Assembly: GCA_015075515.1 (NCBI GenBank)
Contig: JABTUE010000001.1
Coordinates: forward strand, 806,001 to 870,000
Source of the DNA: Planctomycetota bacterium
GTDB taxonomy: Bacteria; Planctomycetota; UBA8742; UBA2392
DNA length: 64,000 nucleotides
Reading direction: 5' to 3'
In this document: positions 39,657 through 49,065 of the stretch, piece after piece
Position numbering within the stretch: position 1 is the first letter of the stretch
How the letters are laid out: each line of letters starts with the position of its first letter
Made by a program: the position numbers and the translations under genes
Notes under the pieces: model-generated
The model's database searches: none
Told to the model about the DNA's origin: nothing
Seen by the model: only the letters and a program-made list of their open reading frames with translations

Positions 39657-39789
39657 CTTCTGTCGGCGTCCGGGTGCGGCGCGCGGCGTGGTGCCGCCCG
39701 CCGGCCAAACCCCGGTCAGGCCCGTGTCGGGGCAAGGGCGCGCGTTCGCGCGTTCAGCCAAGGCTCCCCGGACGCCGGCGGATTTTCCA

Positions 39790-39817
39790 CTGACGCGTCG
39801 CGTCGCGCCGGTACCAT
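39790..39817 (+). promoter_or_regulatory. Predicted promoter of the phosphatase gene
   Basis: CTGACG (39790-39795), 16-nt spacer, TACCAT (39812-39817), then six bases and the ATG at 39824. No Shine-Dalgarno, so a leaderless start is likely. Confidence 0.5.
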
Positions 39818-39823
39818 TCCCGC

Positions 39824-40759
39824 ATGCGTCTTTCCCGCCGCCGTTTCCTGCGGGCCGGCGCGGTCTTCGGCGCGCTGACGGCCCTGGGCTGTGCGCGCCA
39901 CCGCCTGCCGGTTCATGTGCCGCCCGCGGCCTACGCCGACTTGCCGCCGCTTGGCGCCGAGGTGCGCCTGCTGGTGCTGGGCGACTGGGGCTCGGGCCAG
40001 ATCGAACAATGGCAGGTGGCCCGCGCCATGGATCGCGCGGCGCGCGAATCAGGCGGCTTTCACGCCGGGCTTATGCTGGGCGACAACTTTTATCCCGCCG
40101 GCGTGGACAGCGTGGACGACCCCGCCTGGCGCGAATACTTCGAGCAGGTCTACGACACCGAACACCTGGGCCGCCTGCACTGGTACCCCGTGCTTGGCAA
40201 CCACGACTACGCCGGCAACGCGCAGGCCCAGATTGACTACTCGCGCAAAAACCCGCGCTGGCACCTGCCCGACGCCTTCTGGGCCCGCACCTGGAACAAC
40301 GCCGCGGGCGCGCCGCTGGTCAAGATCATCGGCCTGGACACCAACAAGGAGTTCACCCGCTGGCCCGAACAGATGCGCTTTCTGGACCGCGAACTGGCCG
40401 ACGCCGGCAGCACCCCCGTGGTCGTGATCGGCCATCACCCGGTCTACACCTGCGGCAAACTCGGCGCGCTGCCGCGCGTGAAAACCGAACTGCGCGACAA
40501 ACTGGTTGCCGCCAGAGTCGCCGCCTATCTGGCCGGACACGAACACAACCACCAGTTGATCGTGCGCGACGGCCTGACCCAGTTGATCCAGGGCGGCGGC
40601 GGCAAAACCCTTACGCCCCTGATCTGGCGCCACCAGGCCAAAGGCGTGATCTTTGCCGACGAGTCCTACGGCTTCAGCGTGCTGCGCGCCGGCCCCGGCG
40701 GCCTGCGCTTTGACTGGCGCGACAAAGACGGCAGGCTGCTGCACGCGCACAAGCTATGA
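39824..40759 (+). CDS. Tat-exported metallophosphoesterase lipoprotein
   Basis: A 311-residue protein with twin-arginine signal SRRRFLRAGAVFGALTALGC; Cys23 ends a lipobox-like TALGC, so it may be both Tat-exported and lipid-modified. The calcineurin-type metal-binding motifs are in order: GDWGSGQ, GDNFYPAGV, GNHDY, GHHPVY and AGHEHNHQ. The spacing is close to purple-acid-phosphatase-like (ACP5-type) family members. It is co-transcribed with the next gene (ATGA overlap). Confidence 0.9.
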   Translation: MRLSRRRFLRAGAVFGALTALGCARHRLPVHVPPAAYADLPPLGAEVRLLVLGDWGSGQIEQWQVARAMDRAARESGGFHAGLMLGDNFYPAGVDSVDDPAWREYFEQVYDTEHLGRLHWYPVLGNHDYAGNAQAQIDYSRKNPRWHLPDAFWARTWNNAAGAPLVKIIGLDTNKEFTRWPEQMRFLDRELADAGSTPVVVIGHHPVYTCGKLGALPRVKTELRDKLVAARVAAYLAGHEHNHQLIVRDGLTQLIQGGGGKTLTPLIWRHQAKGVIFADESYGFSVLRAGPGGLRFDWRDKDGRLLHAHKL

Positions 40760-41868
40760 AACGCGTCCTGATTGTTTCGGCCAGTGTCGGCTCCGGCCAC
40801 GCCCGCGCGGCCCAGGGCCTCCAGGCCTGGATCGCCCGCCAGGCCCCCGGCACCGAAGCGCGGCACCTCGACATCCTGACCCTCACCGGCAGGACCTACC
40901 GCAAGGCCTATACCTCCAGCTATCTCAAGCTGGCCGAACACGCGCCCGAGGTCTGGGGTTACCTGTACGACAGCGCCGACAAAAAGAAGCCGCGTTTCAA
41001 GCCGCCGCGCCTGATCCGCGCCTTTGACAAACTTGAGTTCGCGAAGTTCCGCCACTTTGTGCGCGACTTTGCGCCCGACCGGATGATCTGCACCCACTTT
41101 CTGCCGGTGCAGGTGCTGGCCTCGTCGCGGGGCAAACCCTGGGCGCAGTTCGGCCTCAGCATCGTGGTCACCGATTACTACGCCCACGGGTTCTGGGCCC
41201 AGCCCGCGGCCGACATCACGTTTCTGCCCACGACCGAGTGCCTGGAAGAACTGGCCGACAAAGACATGGACCGCGCCAGGCTGGTTGCCACGGGCATTCC
41301 CGTGCTGCCCCAGTTTGCCGGGCCACCCGCCCGCCAGGCCGCGCGGGCCGCTCTCGGCATTGGCAACGATCGCCCCGTGGTGCTGGTGATGGGCGGCGGC
41401 TGGGGCGGCGGGGGACTGGACGCTCTGGTGGCCGAAGTGCTGCGTGCCGGGGATGCCGCCGTGCTGGCGATTGCCGGCCGCAACGCAAGGGTCCGGGCCA
41501 CGCTGGAAGCCATCCAAGATCCGCGCCTGCGCGTGTTCGGCTTTGTCGAGAACATCCACGAGCTGATGGCCGCCAGCGACGTGTGCGTGACCAAATCCGG
41601 CGGCCTGACCACCAGCGAGTGCCTGGCGCTGGGCCTGCCAATGCTGATCCCGGGCGCGATTCCCGGCCAGGAAGAACGCAACGCCGACTACGTAACCGAG
41701 GCCGGCGCGGCCATGCAGGCGCGCAGCCCCGCCAGCCTGCGGTTGAAGCTGGCACGACTGATCGCCGAGCCCGAACTGCGCGCGCGCATGAGCGAATCCG
41801 CCCGGGCGATTGCCCGCCCCTTTGCCGGCCGCGACATCGCCCGGCATGTGCTCGGCCCACGCCCATGA
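40756..41868 (+). CDS. Diacylglycerol glucosyl/galactosyltransferase-like protein (MGDG synthase type)
   Basis: A 370-residue GT28-type glycosyltransferase. It starts RVLIVSASVGSGHARAAQGL, which is the MGDG synthase/UgtP donor-fold opening with SxGxGH. Also seen are IVVTDYYAHGFWAQPAADITFLPT, MGGGWGGGGLDALV, and the donor-binding segment VCVTKSGGLTTSECLALGLPMLIPGAIPGQEERNADYV. Family members make glycolipids (monoglycosyldiacylglycerol) at the inner membrane. The start overlaps the phosphatase stop as ATGA. The sugar donor cannot be told. Confidence 0.92.
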   Translation: MKRVLIVSASVGSGHARAAQGLQAWIARQAPGTEARHLDILTLTGRTYRKAYTSSYLKLAEHAPEVWGYLYDSADKKKPRFKPPRLIRAFDKLEFAKFRHFVRDFAPDRMICTHFLPVQVLASSRGKPWAQFGLSIVVTDYYAHGFWAQPAADITFLPTTECLEELADKDMDRARLVATGIPVLPQFAGPPARQAARAALGIGNDRPVVLVMGGGWGGGGLDALVAEVLRAGDAAVLAIAGRNARVRATLEAIQDPRLRVFGFVENIHELMAASDVCVTKSGGLTTSECLALGLPMLIPGAIPGQEERNADYVTEAGAAMQARSPASLRLKLARLIAEPELRARMSESARAIARPFAGRDIARHVLGPRP

Positions 41869-41900
41869 GCCGGTGCGTGGCTTGAACCGCAAAAGCCGGA

Positions 41901-41968
41901 ACCACGGATACACACGGAGTCACCGAGCAGGCGCTTCGTTCCTGTGTTCTGCCGTGTGTATCTGTGGT
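41901..41968. repeat. Inverted repeat, MITE/REP-like
   Basis: Arms ACCACGGATACACACGG (41901-41917) and CCGTGTGTATCTGTGGT (41952-41968) match at 16 of 17 bases around a 34-nt spacer. The sequence is AT-rich relative to the surroundings. Similar ACCACGGATACACACGG-type units are familiar from dispersed repeats in environmental genomes (from memory, not verified). No ORF lies inside. Confidence 0.75.
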
Positions 41969-42158
41969 GAATGCTTTGGTCTTCCGGCCGGAAACCGCAG
42001 CGGCACCGGCGCCCGTGGCACCCGCCCGCGCGCTTTTTCGCCACAAAATCCGGAAATTGTCCTTGCCGCAAACCCTGACCGCGCGGCCGGTTGGCGCCCG
42101 CGCCGGCAAAAACGCCGCGCCGGACTGTCACGTTTCGTGCCTGTGTGCGGGAGCACGC

Positions 42159-42486
42159 GTGACCGACGACCTGCCCAACTTTCACCTGCATGACCCCAGC
42201 GAATACTTCAACGGGGTCACCAAGGACGGCAAACCGCTGCACTTTCCGTCCAAGGAAATGCACCCGCCCTTTTTGCCCTGGCAGATCCCGCCCGGCGAAA
42301 CTCCCAAACTGCCCGAATACTCCGAACACCACAAGGCCGCCTCGGCCCACGTCCTGCACCGCGCAGCGCATGCTGCACGACCGACGGGCGCCTGTGCGCC
42401 GCCGACGACACTGCGCCGCGATTGCCGCCGGACAGGCTGCCGCCAAAGCCATGACCGCCGCCGCCGAAGTTCAGGCGCGGCCATGA
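42159..42486 (+). pseudogene. Remnant A of a decayed locus (one frameshift)
   Basis: It starts at GTG 42159 with GGGAG 5 nt before it and reads TDDLPNFHLHDPSEYFNGVT, then KDGKPLHFPSKEMHPPFLPW, without a stop to about 42360. Continuing coding-like sequence (AIAAGQAAAKAMTAAAEVQA) is in a different frame and ends in TGA at 42486. The stop overlaps the next start as ATGA. No family was recognised. It could be true decay or an assembly error. Confidence 0.5.
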
Positions 42487-43027
42487 CCGAAATCGAAACC
42501 AGTCCCGCCGGCTGCTGGCTGGACCCTGAGCCAGGCCAAAACCCTGGACGAGCTGCCGCCCGACATCCGCAAGGCCGCGCTGGCCGCCGCCAACCGGCCG
42601 CGCAAGCCCCGCGCCAGGGTGGAAGCCGCGGCGGAGGAAACAGAAGCCGAGGCCGCAACAGAAACGACAACAGAAGCCGCGCCGGAAACGGATGCGACCC
42701 CGGCCGCGCCTGCGACAGAGACCGCCCCGGAATCCGCACCCGCGCGCGCCCGTGTGTACACGGCCTTCAGCCTGACCGCCGCCGTGAGCCTTGGCGTGCG
42801 GGCGGCGCGCGAGCTTTCGGTGCTGGCGCCGGTGCTGTTGCAGACCGGAGCAGAAGTACGCCTATCTGGAAGCCGACGGCGAGCTGCGCCAGGAGTTCCT
42901 GCAGGACCGCGCGGTGTGCATTGTGCTGGACGTGATCACCAAGATGGACGAGGTGTTTGCGAACCTGGGTTTCGGCAACTGGATGCCGTTTCGGTACTTT
43001 GACCAGATGACGGCCTTGCCGGGGTGA
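42483..43027 (+). pseudogene. Remnant B of a decayed locus (two frameshifts)
   Basis: ATG 42483 starts MTEIETSPAGCWLD in one frame; LSQAKTLDELPPDIRKAALAA and a Glu/Ala/Thr-rich linker continue in a second frame to about 42850. YAYLEADGELRQEFLQDRAV, then CIVLDVITKMDEVFANLGFG and WMPFRYFDQMT, is in a third frame and ends TGA at 43025. The amino-acid composition and pattern are continuous across the breaks, so it looks like one gene with indels. Family not recognised. Confidence 0.5.
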
Positions 43028-43343
43028 TGACGCGGGTGCTGGCGGCGCACGGTCTGATCCGCAGCGACACCGACCCGGATGATGTACCGGCGGCTGCTGG
43101 AGGAAACCCCCGATTTCGGAAACATCACAGGATTGTTACTGCGCGCCGCCGCTGAGCCTGGCCAAGAGTTTCCGGCTGTCTTCGATCAAGACCGTGGAAG
43201 ACCTGAAACAGCGCATCGCCGCGCGACGCGAAGACCCGAACTACTGGCACGAAATCACGTTCTGGCGCAAACGCATGGAGGCCGACCTGAAACGCCAGGC
43301 CCGCCGCGAAGCCCGCCGCGGCGTGGACGACGACACGTCGTAG
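43027..43343 (+). pseudogene. Remnant C of a decayed locus (two frameshifts)
   Basis: ATG 43027 overlaps the previous stop as TGATG: MTRVLAAHGLIRSDTDPDD, then in the next frame YRRLLEETPDFGNITGLLLR, then in a third frame LSLAKSFRLSSIKTVEDLKQ and a basic helical tail ending at TAG 43341. The three remnants retain start-stop overlaps, so they were probably a coupled operon. Confidence 0.5.
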
Positions 43344-43356
43344 GCGATTCGTTTTT

Positions 43357-43435
43357 CCGTGCCGCGTGTCCCGTGCCGCGACCCGTGCCGCGTGTGCCGT
43401 GCTCCGTTGCGCCCGTGCCGTGGCCCGCGGCACGG
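43357..43435. repeat. CCGTGCCG-type short repeat cluster
   Basis: The string CCGTGCCG recurs at 43357, 43371, 43383 and 43413 with variable spacers, between the decayed locus and lysC. It looks like slippage-prone low-complexity DNA. It could also be the terminator region of lysC, but there is no T-run on the minus side. Confidence 0.6.
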
Positions 43436-44761
43436 TTAGCCGAACAAAGCCTTGTGCAGGGCCGGGATGGCGCGCGGGATGGCCGAGTCGTCAATCAGAA
43501 AGCTCAGGTTGATCTTGTTGGCGCCCTGGCTGACCATTTCGACGTTCACGTCCGCGTCGCGCAGCGCCGTAAAGACTTTGGCGCCCAGGCCCTTCTGGTC
43601 GCGCACGTTTTTGCCGACCACGCACACAATCGTCTTGTCGGTCACCAGGCTTACGCGCCCGAACTGTTCCAGGTGTTTGACCACGGCGTTCAGGTTCGGC
43701 AGTTCGGCGCAGGTCATGCTCACGCTGACTTCACTGGTCGCGATCATGTCAATGTCCACGCCGTCGCGGCCCAGCACGTCAAACACCCTGGCCAGAAAGC
43801 CCGGCTGGCCCAGCATCAGCGTGCTTTCAATCGTGATGACGGCCTGGTTTTCCTTGTACGCGATGCTGGTCACCGGCAGGCCGTTGTCGCCGCCGTTTTC
43901 GGTGATCACGGTGCCGGGGTGGTCCGGCCGGTTGGTGTTCAGCACCCGCACCGGAATGTTGCGCTTGATCGCCGGCAGCAGCGTGCTGGGGTGCAGCACG
44001 CGCCCGCCGTAATAGGCCAGTTCGCTGGCCTCGGCAAAGCTCATCACGGGAATGCTGCGCGCGTCCTTGATCAGGCTGGGGTCGGCGGTCATGACGCCAT
44101 CGGTGTCGGTCCAGATTTCGCATTCTTCGGCGCCAAGGCCGGCGGCGAAACAGGTGGCCGTGAAATCGCTGCCGTTGCGGCCCACGGTGGTCAGGTCGCC
44201 TTTCTGGGTCTTGCCCACAAAACCGGTGATGACGGCAATGACATCCCTGGGCACCTTTTTGGCGAACTCTTCGGCCATCAGCTTTTCATAGCCCTGGATC
44301 GGGCGCGCCGCCCCGAAGTTTTCGTCGGTGATGTAGCCCAGATCAAAGGCGTCAAAGGCCTGCGCCTTCAGCCCCTGGCGCGTGAAGTATTCGGCGATCA
44401 CGCGGCAGCTCATGCGTTCGCCAAAACCGCTCAGGTAATCAATGCTGCGCTTGCTGGCTTCGCGCACCAGGGCGATGCCGCGCAGCAGGTCTTCGATCTC
44501 GCGGTAAAACGGCTCCAGCAGTTCGTCCTTGCAGCCGGCGGCCCTGGCCACGGCGCGCTGCTGTTCAAAGATCGCGCCGGGGTCGGCCTTGCCGGTGCTT
44601 GCCGCGGCGTGCCCGGCGTTGATCAGCTTGTCGGTGATGCCCTTGTGGGCGCTGCAGACCAGCACCGGCTTGCGCTTGAGGCGCCCGCGCGTGATCTCAA
44701 GAACCTTGTGGATCTGGGTGACGTCTTTGACCGACGTGCCGCCGAACTTCATCACCAGCAT
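43436..44761 (-). CDS. lysC: Aspartate kinase
   Basis: A 441-residue enzyme of the first step of the aspartate family (Lys, Thr, Met). It begins [11 protein letters not shown], the diagnostic KFGGTS, then [59 protein letters not shown] and the [11 protein letters not shown] region. Two ACT domains for feedback control follow ([40 protein letters not shown] and [33 protein letters not shown]). It has its own promoter; GAGG is 9 nt before the ATG. Confidence 0.97.
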   Translation of the reverse strand: MLVMKFGGTSVKDVTQIHKVLEITRGRLKRKPVLVCSAHKGITDKLINAGHAAASTGKADPGAIFEQQRAVARAAGCKDELLEPFYREIEDLLRGIALVREASKRSIDYLSGFGERMSCRVIAEYFTRQGLKAQAFDAFDLGYITDENFGAARPIQGYEKLMAEEFAKKVPRDVIAVITGFVGKTQKGDLTTVGRNGSDFTATCFAAGLGAEECEIWTDTDGVMTADPSLIKDARSIPVMSFAEASELAYYGGRVLHPSTLLPAIKRNIPVRVLNTNRPDHPGTVITENGGDNGLPVTSIAYKENQAVITIESTLMLGQPGFLARVFDVLGRDGVDIDMIATSEVSVSMTCAELPNLNAVVKHLEQFGRVSLVTDKTIVCVVGKNVRDQKGLGAKVFTALRDADVNVEMVSQGANKINLSFLIDDSAIPRAIPALHKALFG

Positions 44762-44788
44762 GGCTGTAACCTCGTAAAGGGCGGCGAG

Positions 44789-44816
44789 ACACTAGAAAAA
44801 GGGCCCTTGCGCGCAA
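44789..44816 (-). promoter_or_regulatory. Predicted promoter of lysC
   Basis: On the minus strand: TTGCGC (44816-44811), 16-nt spacer, TAGTGT (44794-44789); start near 44782, 20-nt UTR. The spacer contains GGGCCCTTTTTC. No leader peptide or attenuator is seen here. Confidence 0.5.
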
Positions 44817-44898
44817 TCGGGGGAAGGCCGCCGTTGCCGCGATGCTGCAGGCCTCAAGAGTGTCCCCGTCATCTGCCGATGCTGACACGGGAGTGAGC

Positions 44899-45225
44899 AT
44901 GTCCGGCCGCAAGTCAATCCGGGAAAGCCTGCGCATGGAAGGGCGCGACTGGTCGCTGCTGGCGGCCGCCGGCGCGCTGGTCGTGTTCGGGCTGGCGGTG
45001 CATAACAGCATTGTGCCCGGCTATCACGAGCACCAGGCGATTCTCAGGCGCCACGCCGAGCTCAAGCAGCAGTTGCAGCAGGCCAAAGACGAGGGCGCGC
45101 GCCTGCAGGACGAAATTGACGCCATGGACGACCCGTACTATCTGGCCCAGCGCATGATGGACGAGTACGGCTGGCACTACGCCCCGCCGCCCCAGGCCGA
45201 GGCCCCCAAACCGGGCAAAAAGTAG
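44899..45225 (+). CDS. FtsB/DivIC-like septum formation initiator
   Basis: A 108-residue protein with one membrane helix (WSLLAAAGALVVFGLAVHNSIV), then a heptad-patterned coiled coil (HQAILRRHAELKQQLQQAKDEGARLQDEIDAM) and the DDPYYLAQRMMDEYGWHY motif that corresponds to the FtsB/DivIC 'dp.yie..AR..lg' element. These proteins bridge FtsL and FtsQ at the division site. GGGAG precedes the ATG. It is divergent from lysC. Confidence 0.85.
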   Translation: MSGRKSIRESLRMEGRDWSLLAAAGALVVFGLAVHNSIVPGYHEHQAILRRHAELKQQLQQAKDEGARLQDEIDAMDDPYYLAQRMMDEYGWHYAPPPQAEAPKPGKK

Positions 45226-45250
45226 GGCCGGGGGATTCCCCGGCCCTTGT
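45225..45250 (+). terminator. Weak hairpin after the FtsB-like gene
   Basis: GGGCCGGGG (45225-45233) and CCCCGGCCC (45238-45246), loop GATT, followed by TTGT. Strong stem but a poor U-tract; it starts on the stop codon. Confidence 0.5.
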
Positions 45251-45277
45251 GGTGTCGCGCTGATGGCGGCAATGCCC

Positions 45278-48200
45278 TTACTGCCTGCGCCGGCGGCGCC
45301 AGGCCGCCAGCAGCACCGGCAGCACAACCGCCGCGGGCGCCGCGCCGATGCCGGCCGCGCAGCCGCCCTTGCCGCCGCCTCCGCCGCCGCCCACGCCGAT
45401 CACCGCCACGTTGCTGTAGCTGAAGGTCTGGGTCAGCGTCTTGGGGCCCAGGTTGTTGGTCGTCAGCACAATCGGCAGGTTCTGCCCGCTGCCGGCCGGA
45501 ACCGTCAGGCCCGTGATCTGCGTGCCCGCGGCGTTGACCGTGGCCACGCCGGGGCAGTTCACGCCGCCGATCGTCAGCGTCACCGGCAGGCCGAAGCCTG
45601 AACCCGTGATCGTGATTGCCGCCCCGCCGCCGGGCAGACTGGCCGTGGGCGTGATGCCGGTCAGGGCATAGGTCACCACGCGCAGGCCCGCGGCGTTGGG
45701 CGGCACGGTGCCGATCGCCACCGTGCCGGCCGTGATGGCCTGCACGTCCGTGGCCGCGGCAATCCCCGCGTTGAACACCTCGGCCGGGCTGCCGCCGGCT
45801 GACGCCAGCACGTCGTACACCACCCAGAAGTCCACGCTGGTGTTCATGGCAATCGTCTGGTTGGCCGCAAACACGCAGCTCACAACCGGCGTCGCCCCGG
45901 CGCCGGCGAACACCTGGGTGTCACCGGCGTCAAAGCTGCCGTTGCCGTCGTCGCGCCAGACCTGCACGCCCGTGGCGCTGTTCAGGTTGCCCGCCCAGTT
46001 GCCGCCGCCGCTGGTGCTCAAGGTAAAGCCCGAGATCACAAAGTCGGCGTTGCTGGAGGTCATGCGGAACTGGCCCACCAGCACCGTGAAGTCCGCCCCG
46101 GTCTGCTCGCGCGTGACCGTGGACGGGTTTTGCGGCCCGGCGTTCACGGTCAGAATCGGCACGTCAATCTGCAGCGCGCTGCTGGCCGCCGTGGGCGTGC
46201 CCGCCACGGAGCCGCCGCTGGGCGCGCCCGCGGTCACGCCCGTCAGCGCCACCCGCAACTGCTGGCCGGGGCTGGCCGTGCCCGCCAGCTTGGCCGCCAG
46301 GTAGTAACGCCGGGTCTGGTTCACCGTAAACGTGCCCGCGGCGCCGGTCAGGTTGGCCGTGTAGGTGCCGTTGGCCGCGTTGAAGCCGGTGCCCGCGGCC
46401 GCCGTGGCCAGAAGGTCCGTCGCCGGGCCGTCCCAGGTGCCGTTGCCGTTGTCGGCATACAGCGCCAGGAAGTTCAGACCGGCCTGCCCGTCCATGCTGC
46501 CCGATTCGGTGAACACCATGACCGTGGCCGTGAACGAGTCATTGCGCGAGGCCAGTGTCACCTCGCACACGATGTGGCCGTCGTTGTTGGGGCCCTGGCT
46601 GTTGTTGTTCACCGTGGTGAAGGCCACCGGCCCGATCAGGGTCACGCTGAGCGTCGCCGGGTTGATGGTCAGGGCCGGGGCCGCGCCCGAGGTGGGCGTG
46701 CCGGTGACACTGCCGCCGCCGCCGGTGGTGGCGTTGACCGTGGTCAGTTCGGCCACCACGGTCTGGCCGGCCGTGGCCACACCCGACAGCTTGCAGACCA
46801 GAAAGAAGCGCCGGGTGGTGGAGACCGCCCAGGCGCCGTTGGCCAGTGTGGCGGTGTAGGTGCCGTTGGGCGCGTTGAAGCTGGTGCCGGCCGCGGCCGT
46901 GGCCAGGGTGTCCGTGCCCGGCCCGTCAAACACGCCGTTGGTGTTGGTGTCTTCGTACAGGGCCAGAAAGTTCAGACCGGCCTGCTCGTCGGCGGTGCCC
47001 GACGCGGTGAACACCAGGTCAGTCACGTTCCAGGCCGCCTGGGCCGTGGCCAGGGTGATGTCCAGAATCACCAGACCGTTGCCGCCGGTGCCCTGGGCGT
47101 CGTTGTCCACCATGGTGGTCGCCGCCGGCCCGTTGCGCGTCACCGCCAGGTTGTTGGGCGGCGTGACGGCGCCGGTCACGGCCACGTTGACGCTGGCGGT
47201 GCCGGCCACGTTGGTCACGTTGCCGTTGAAGCTGCCCAGCGTCGCGCCGGTCAGGCGCACCCAGATGGTGGCGTTGAGTGTGGGGGTCTGGTTGATGTTC
47301 AGGCTGGTGCTGTAGCTGCCGGTCTGGCTGAGGCTGATTTCAAAGTTGGCCGGCGCGTTGACCACGGTGTTGGAGACCAGCCCGGCGCCGGTCAGGTCAT
47401 AGCTCTGGGGTGTGCCGGGCGTGCCCACGCTGGTGGAACCCAGGTTGAGGCTGGTGGGGTTGGCGGTGTACAGCCAGGTGTTGCCGCTGACGGCAACGTT
47501 GGCCGAGGCGCTGCCGCTGACGTGGGTGATGTTGCCTGAAACGATCATGGCGCTGGTGCCGGTCAGGCGCGCCCAGATCGTGAGGTTGGTGTAGCTGGGG
47601 AAAGTGGAATGCTGGATGGACTGGGCGTAACCGCTGGACTGGCTGAAGCTGACCTCAACGCCGGTGGGCGCGGTAATGGTGGTGGCGCCGGAAAGCGCTG
47701 AGCCCGAAATTGTGTAGCTGACGGCGCTGCCGGGTGTGCCCTGGGGCGTACTGCCCAGGTTGATCGCGCCGGTTGAGGGCGTGATCGTGGGCGGCGTGAC
47801 CGTGCCGGTGACGGCGACGTTGACGGTAGTGGCGCCGGAGCTGGCGTGGGTGATGTTGCCGCTGACCGTGCCGGCGGTGGTGCCGATCAGGCGCGCGTAC
47901 ACCGGCGTGTTGGTGTAGGTGGGCCAGGTGTTGATCGTGATGGCGTTGGTAAAGCCGGTGGAGGAACTGAAGCTGACCTCAACGCCGGCGGGCGCGGTGA
48001 TCGTGGTGGGGCCGGTCAGCGCCGAGCCCGAAACCGTGTAGCTGACGGCGCTGCCGGGCGTGCCCTGGGGCGTGCTGCCCAGGTTCAGCGAACTGGTCGA
48101 GGTACTGATTGTGGGGCCCGTCACCGTGCCGCTGACCGCCACGTTGCGGTTGGCCGCACCCGAGCTTGCGTGGACGATGTTACCACTGATGGTTCCCATG

Positions 48201-48919
48201 CTCGATCCGATCAGTCGGGCATAAACCGGGGTTGGGCCCCAGGTGCCGGTCGTGTTGATGGTCAGCGAGTTCGTGTAGCCGCTGGCGGCGGAAAAGCTGA
48301 TCTCCACGCCGGTCGGAGCTGTGATGGTGGTTGCAGCCGTTGTGGTGGTACCGCTGACGGTGTAGCTGACGGCGGTGCCGGGCGTACCAACTGTTGTTGT
48401 GCCGAGGTTCAGCGACGTTACGGATGTAGTGATGGACGCGCCCAAACGTGTGGCTACGACAAAGTTTCCTGGTACCGCGCCACCAACGTGATTCAGCGTG
48501 GACCACAGCATCTGGCCCTGTGCCAGGTTTGCCGTAGAGGTGCCCGTCCAGGTGATGGACTGCCCGATCGCCGTAGGTATCCAGTGGTTGGACGTTACCG
48601 GTGTGAATGTCGGGCCATTATGTCCGCCGCTGCTGCTGGAGATGCCAGTCCAGTTACCAACGGGAAAACCCGAGGTGTGCGTGTAGTTGGTAAGCGGAGA
48701 AGATGCCGAGGCCGCATCACCGAAAATGAACCAGCCCCAACCTTGGCCTGACGCCCAAGAATTGTCGTTGTTATCAAGAGTAAGCGTAAACGTGTATGTG
48801 TAAGGACTGGCCGATCCCGTAACGGAATACTCAAGCTTCAGGGGCACGGCGGACAGCGACGTGGCGCCGAGAAGCAGACCGAACGCCAAAAAAACGTTAA
48901 GTGCGTGACGTGTTCCCAT
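45278..48919 (-). CDS. Large repetitive surface protein with IPT/TIG domain and C-terminal sorting signal
   Basis: A 1213-residue protein with signal peptide (ALNVFLAFGLLLGATSLSA). Four repeats of about 100 residues share NLGSTPQGTPGSAVSYTVSG-like openings (from about residue 165), then two repeats of about 150 residues share AGLNFLALYEDTNTNG/LATAAAGTSFNAPNGTYTA, then a related third unit. An IPT/TIG-like domain is near residue 1110 (ITPTASLPGGGAAITITGSGFG). The tail is Gly-rich, then GGCAAGIGAAP, a hydrophobic helix and WRRRRRQ. That end is near-identical in plan to the 10.7 kb protein. GGAG is 9 nt before the ATG. It has its own promoter. Function unknown; probably adhesive or structural. 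Confidence 0.85.
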   Translation of the reverse strand: MGTRHALNVFLAFGLLLGATSLSAVPLKLEYSVTGSASPYTYTFTLTLDNNDNSWASGQGWGWFIFGDAASASSPLTNYTHTSGFPVGNWTGISSSSGGHNGPTFTPVTSNHWIPTAIGQSITWTGTSTANLAQGQMLWSTLNHVGGAVPGNFVVATRLGASITTSVTSLNLGTTTVGTPGTAVSYTVSGTTTTAATTITAPTGVEISFSAASGYTNSLTINTTGTWGPTPVYARLIGSSMGTISGNIVHASSGAANRNVAVSGTVTGPTISTSTSSLNLGSTPQGTPGSAVSYTVSGSALTGPTTITAPAGVEVSFSSSTGFTNAITINTWPTYTNTPVYARLIGTTAGTVSGNITHASSGATTVNVAVTGTVTPPTITPSTGAINLGSTPQGTPGSAVSYTISGSALSGATTITAPTGVEVSFSQSSGYAQSIQHSTFPSYTNLTIWARLTGTSAMIVSGNITHVSGSASANVAVSGNTWLYTANPTSLNLGSTSVGTPGTPQSYDLTGAGLVSNTVVNAPANFEISLSQTGSYSTSLNINQTPTLNATIWVRLTGATLGSFNGNVTNVAGTASVNVAVTGAVTPPNNLAVTRNGPAATTMVDNDAQGTGGNGLVILDITLATAQAAWNVTDLVFTASGTADEQAGLNFLALYEDTNTNGVFDGPGTDTLATAAAGTSFNAPNGTYTATLANGAWAVSTTRRFFLVCKLSGVATAGQTVVAELTTVNATTGGGGSVTGTPTSGAAPALTINPATLSVTLIGPVAFTTVNNNSQGPNNDGHIVCEVTLASRNDSFTATVMVFTESGSMDGQAGLNFLALYADNGNGTWDGPATDLLATAAAGTGFNAANGTYTANLTGAAGTFTVNQTRRYYLAAKLAGTASPGQQLRVALTGVTAGAPSGGSVAGTPTAASSALQIDVPILTVNAGPQNPSTVTREQTGADFTVLVGQFRMTSSNADFVISGFTLSTSGGGNWAGNLNSATGVQVWRDDGNGSFDAGDTQVFAGAGATPVVSCVFAANQTIAMNTSVDFWVVYDVLASAGGSPAEVFNAGIAAATDVQAITAGTVAIGTVPPNAAGLRVVTYALTGITPTASLPGGGAAITITGSGFGLPVTLTIGGVNCPGVATVNAAGTQITGLTVPAGSGQNLPIVLTTNNLGPKTLTQTFSYSNVAVIGVGGGGGGGKGGCAAGIGAAPAAVVLPVLLAAWRRRRRQ

Positions 48920-49037
48920 AACCGCATCTCCTTAGCCACTGGCAGTGGTGGCCGGTTTAGCCTTTCAATCACATGCAGGCGCGCTTTATGACAAATGCAC
49001 GCGTGCGGCATGTCTGGTGTAGTTGTATGGGCCTTGG

Positions 49038-49065
49038 ATTATAGGCGGGGCTGACTCGCAGGCAA
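49038..49065 (-). promoter_or_regulatory. Predicted promoter of the large surface protein
   Basis: On the minus strand: TTGCCT (49065-49060), 16-nt spacer, TATAAT (49043-49038), a consensus -10. Start near 49031, 5' UTR of about 110 nt. Confidence 0.65.

Noticed and set aside
44762-44898. Possible lysC attenuator (GGGCCCTTTTTC)
   Set aside because: The T-run lies in the spacer of the predicted promoter, there is no leader ORF with Lys or Thr codons and only 20 nt separate the start of transcription from lysC.
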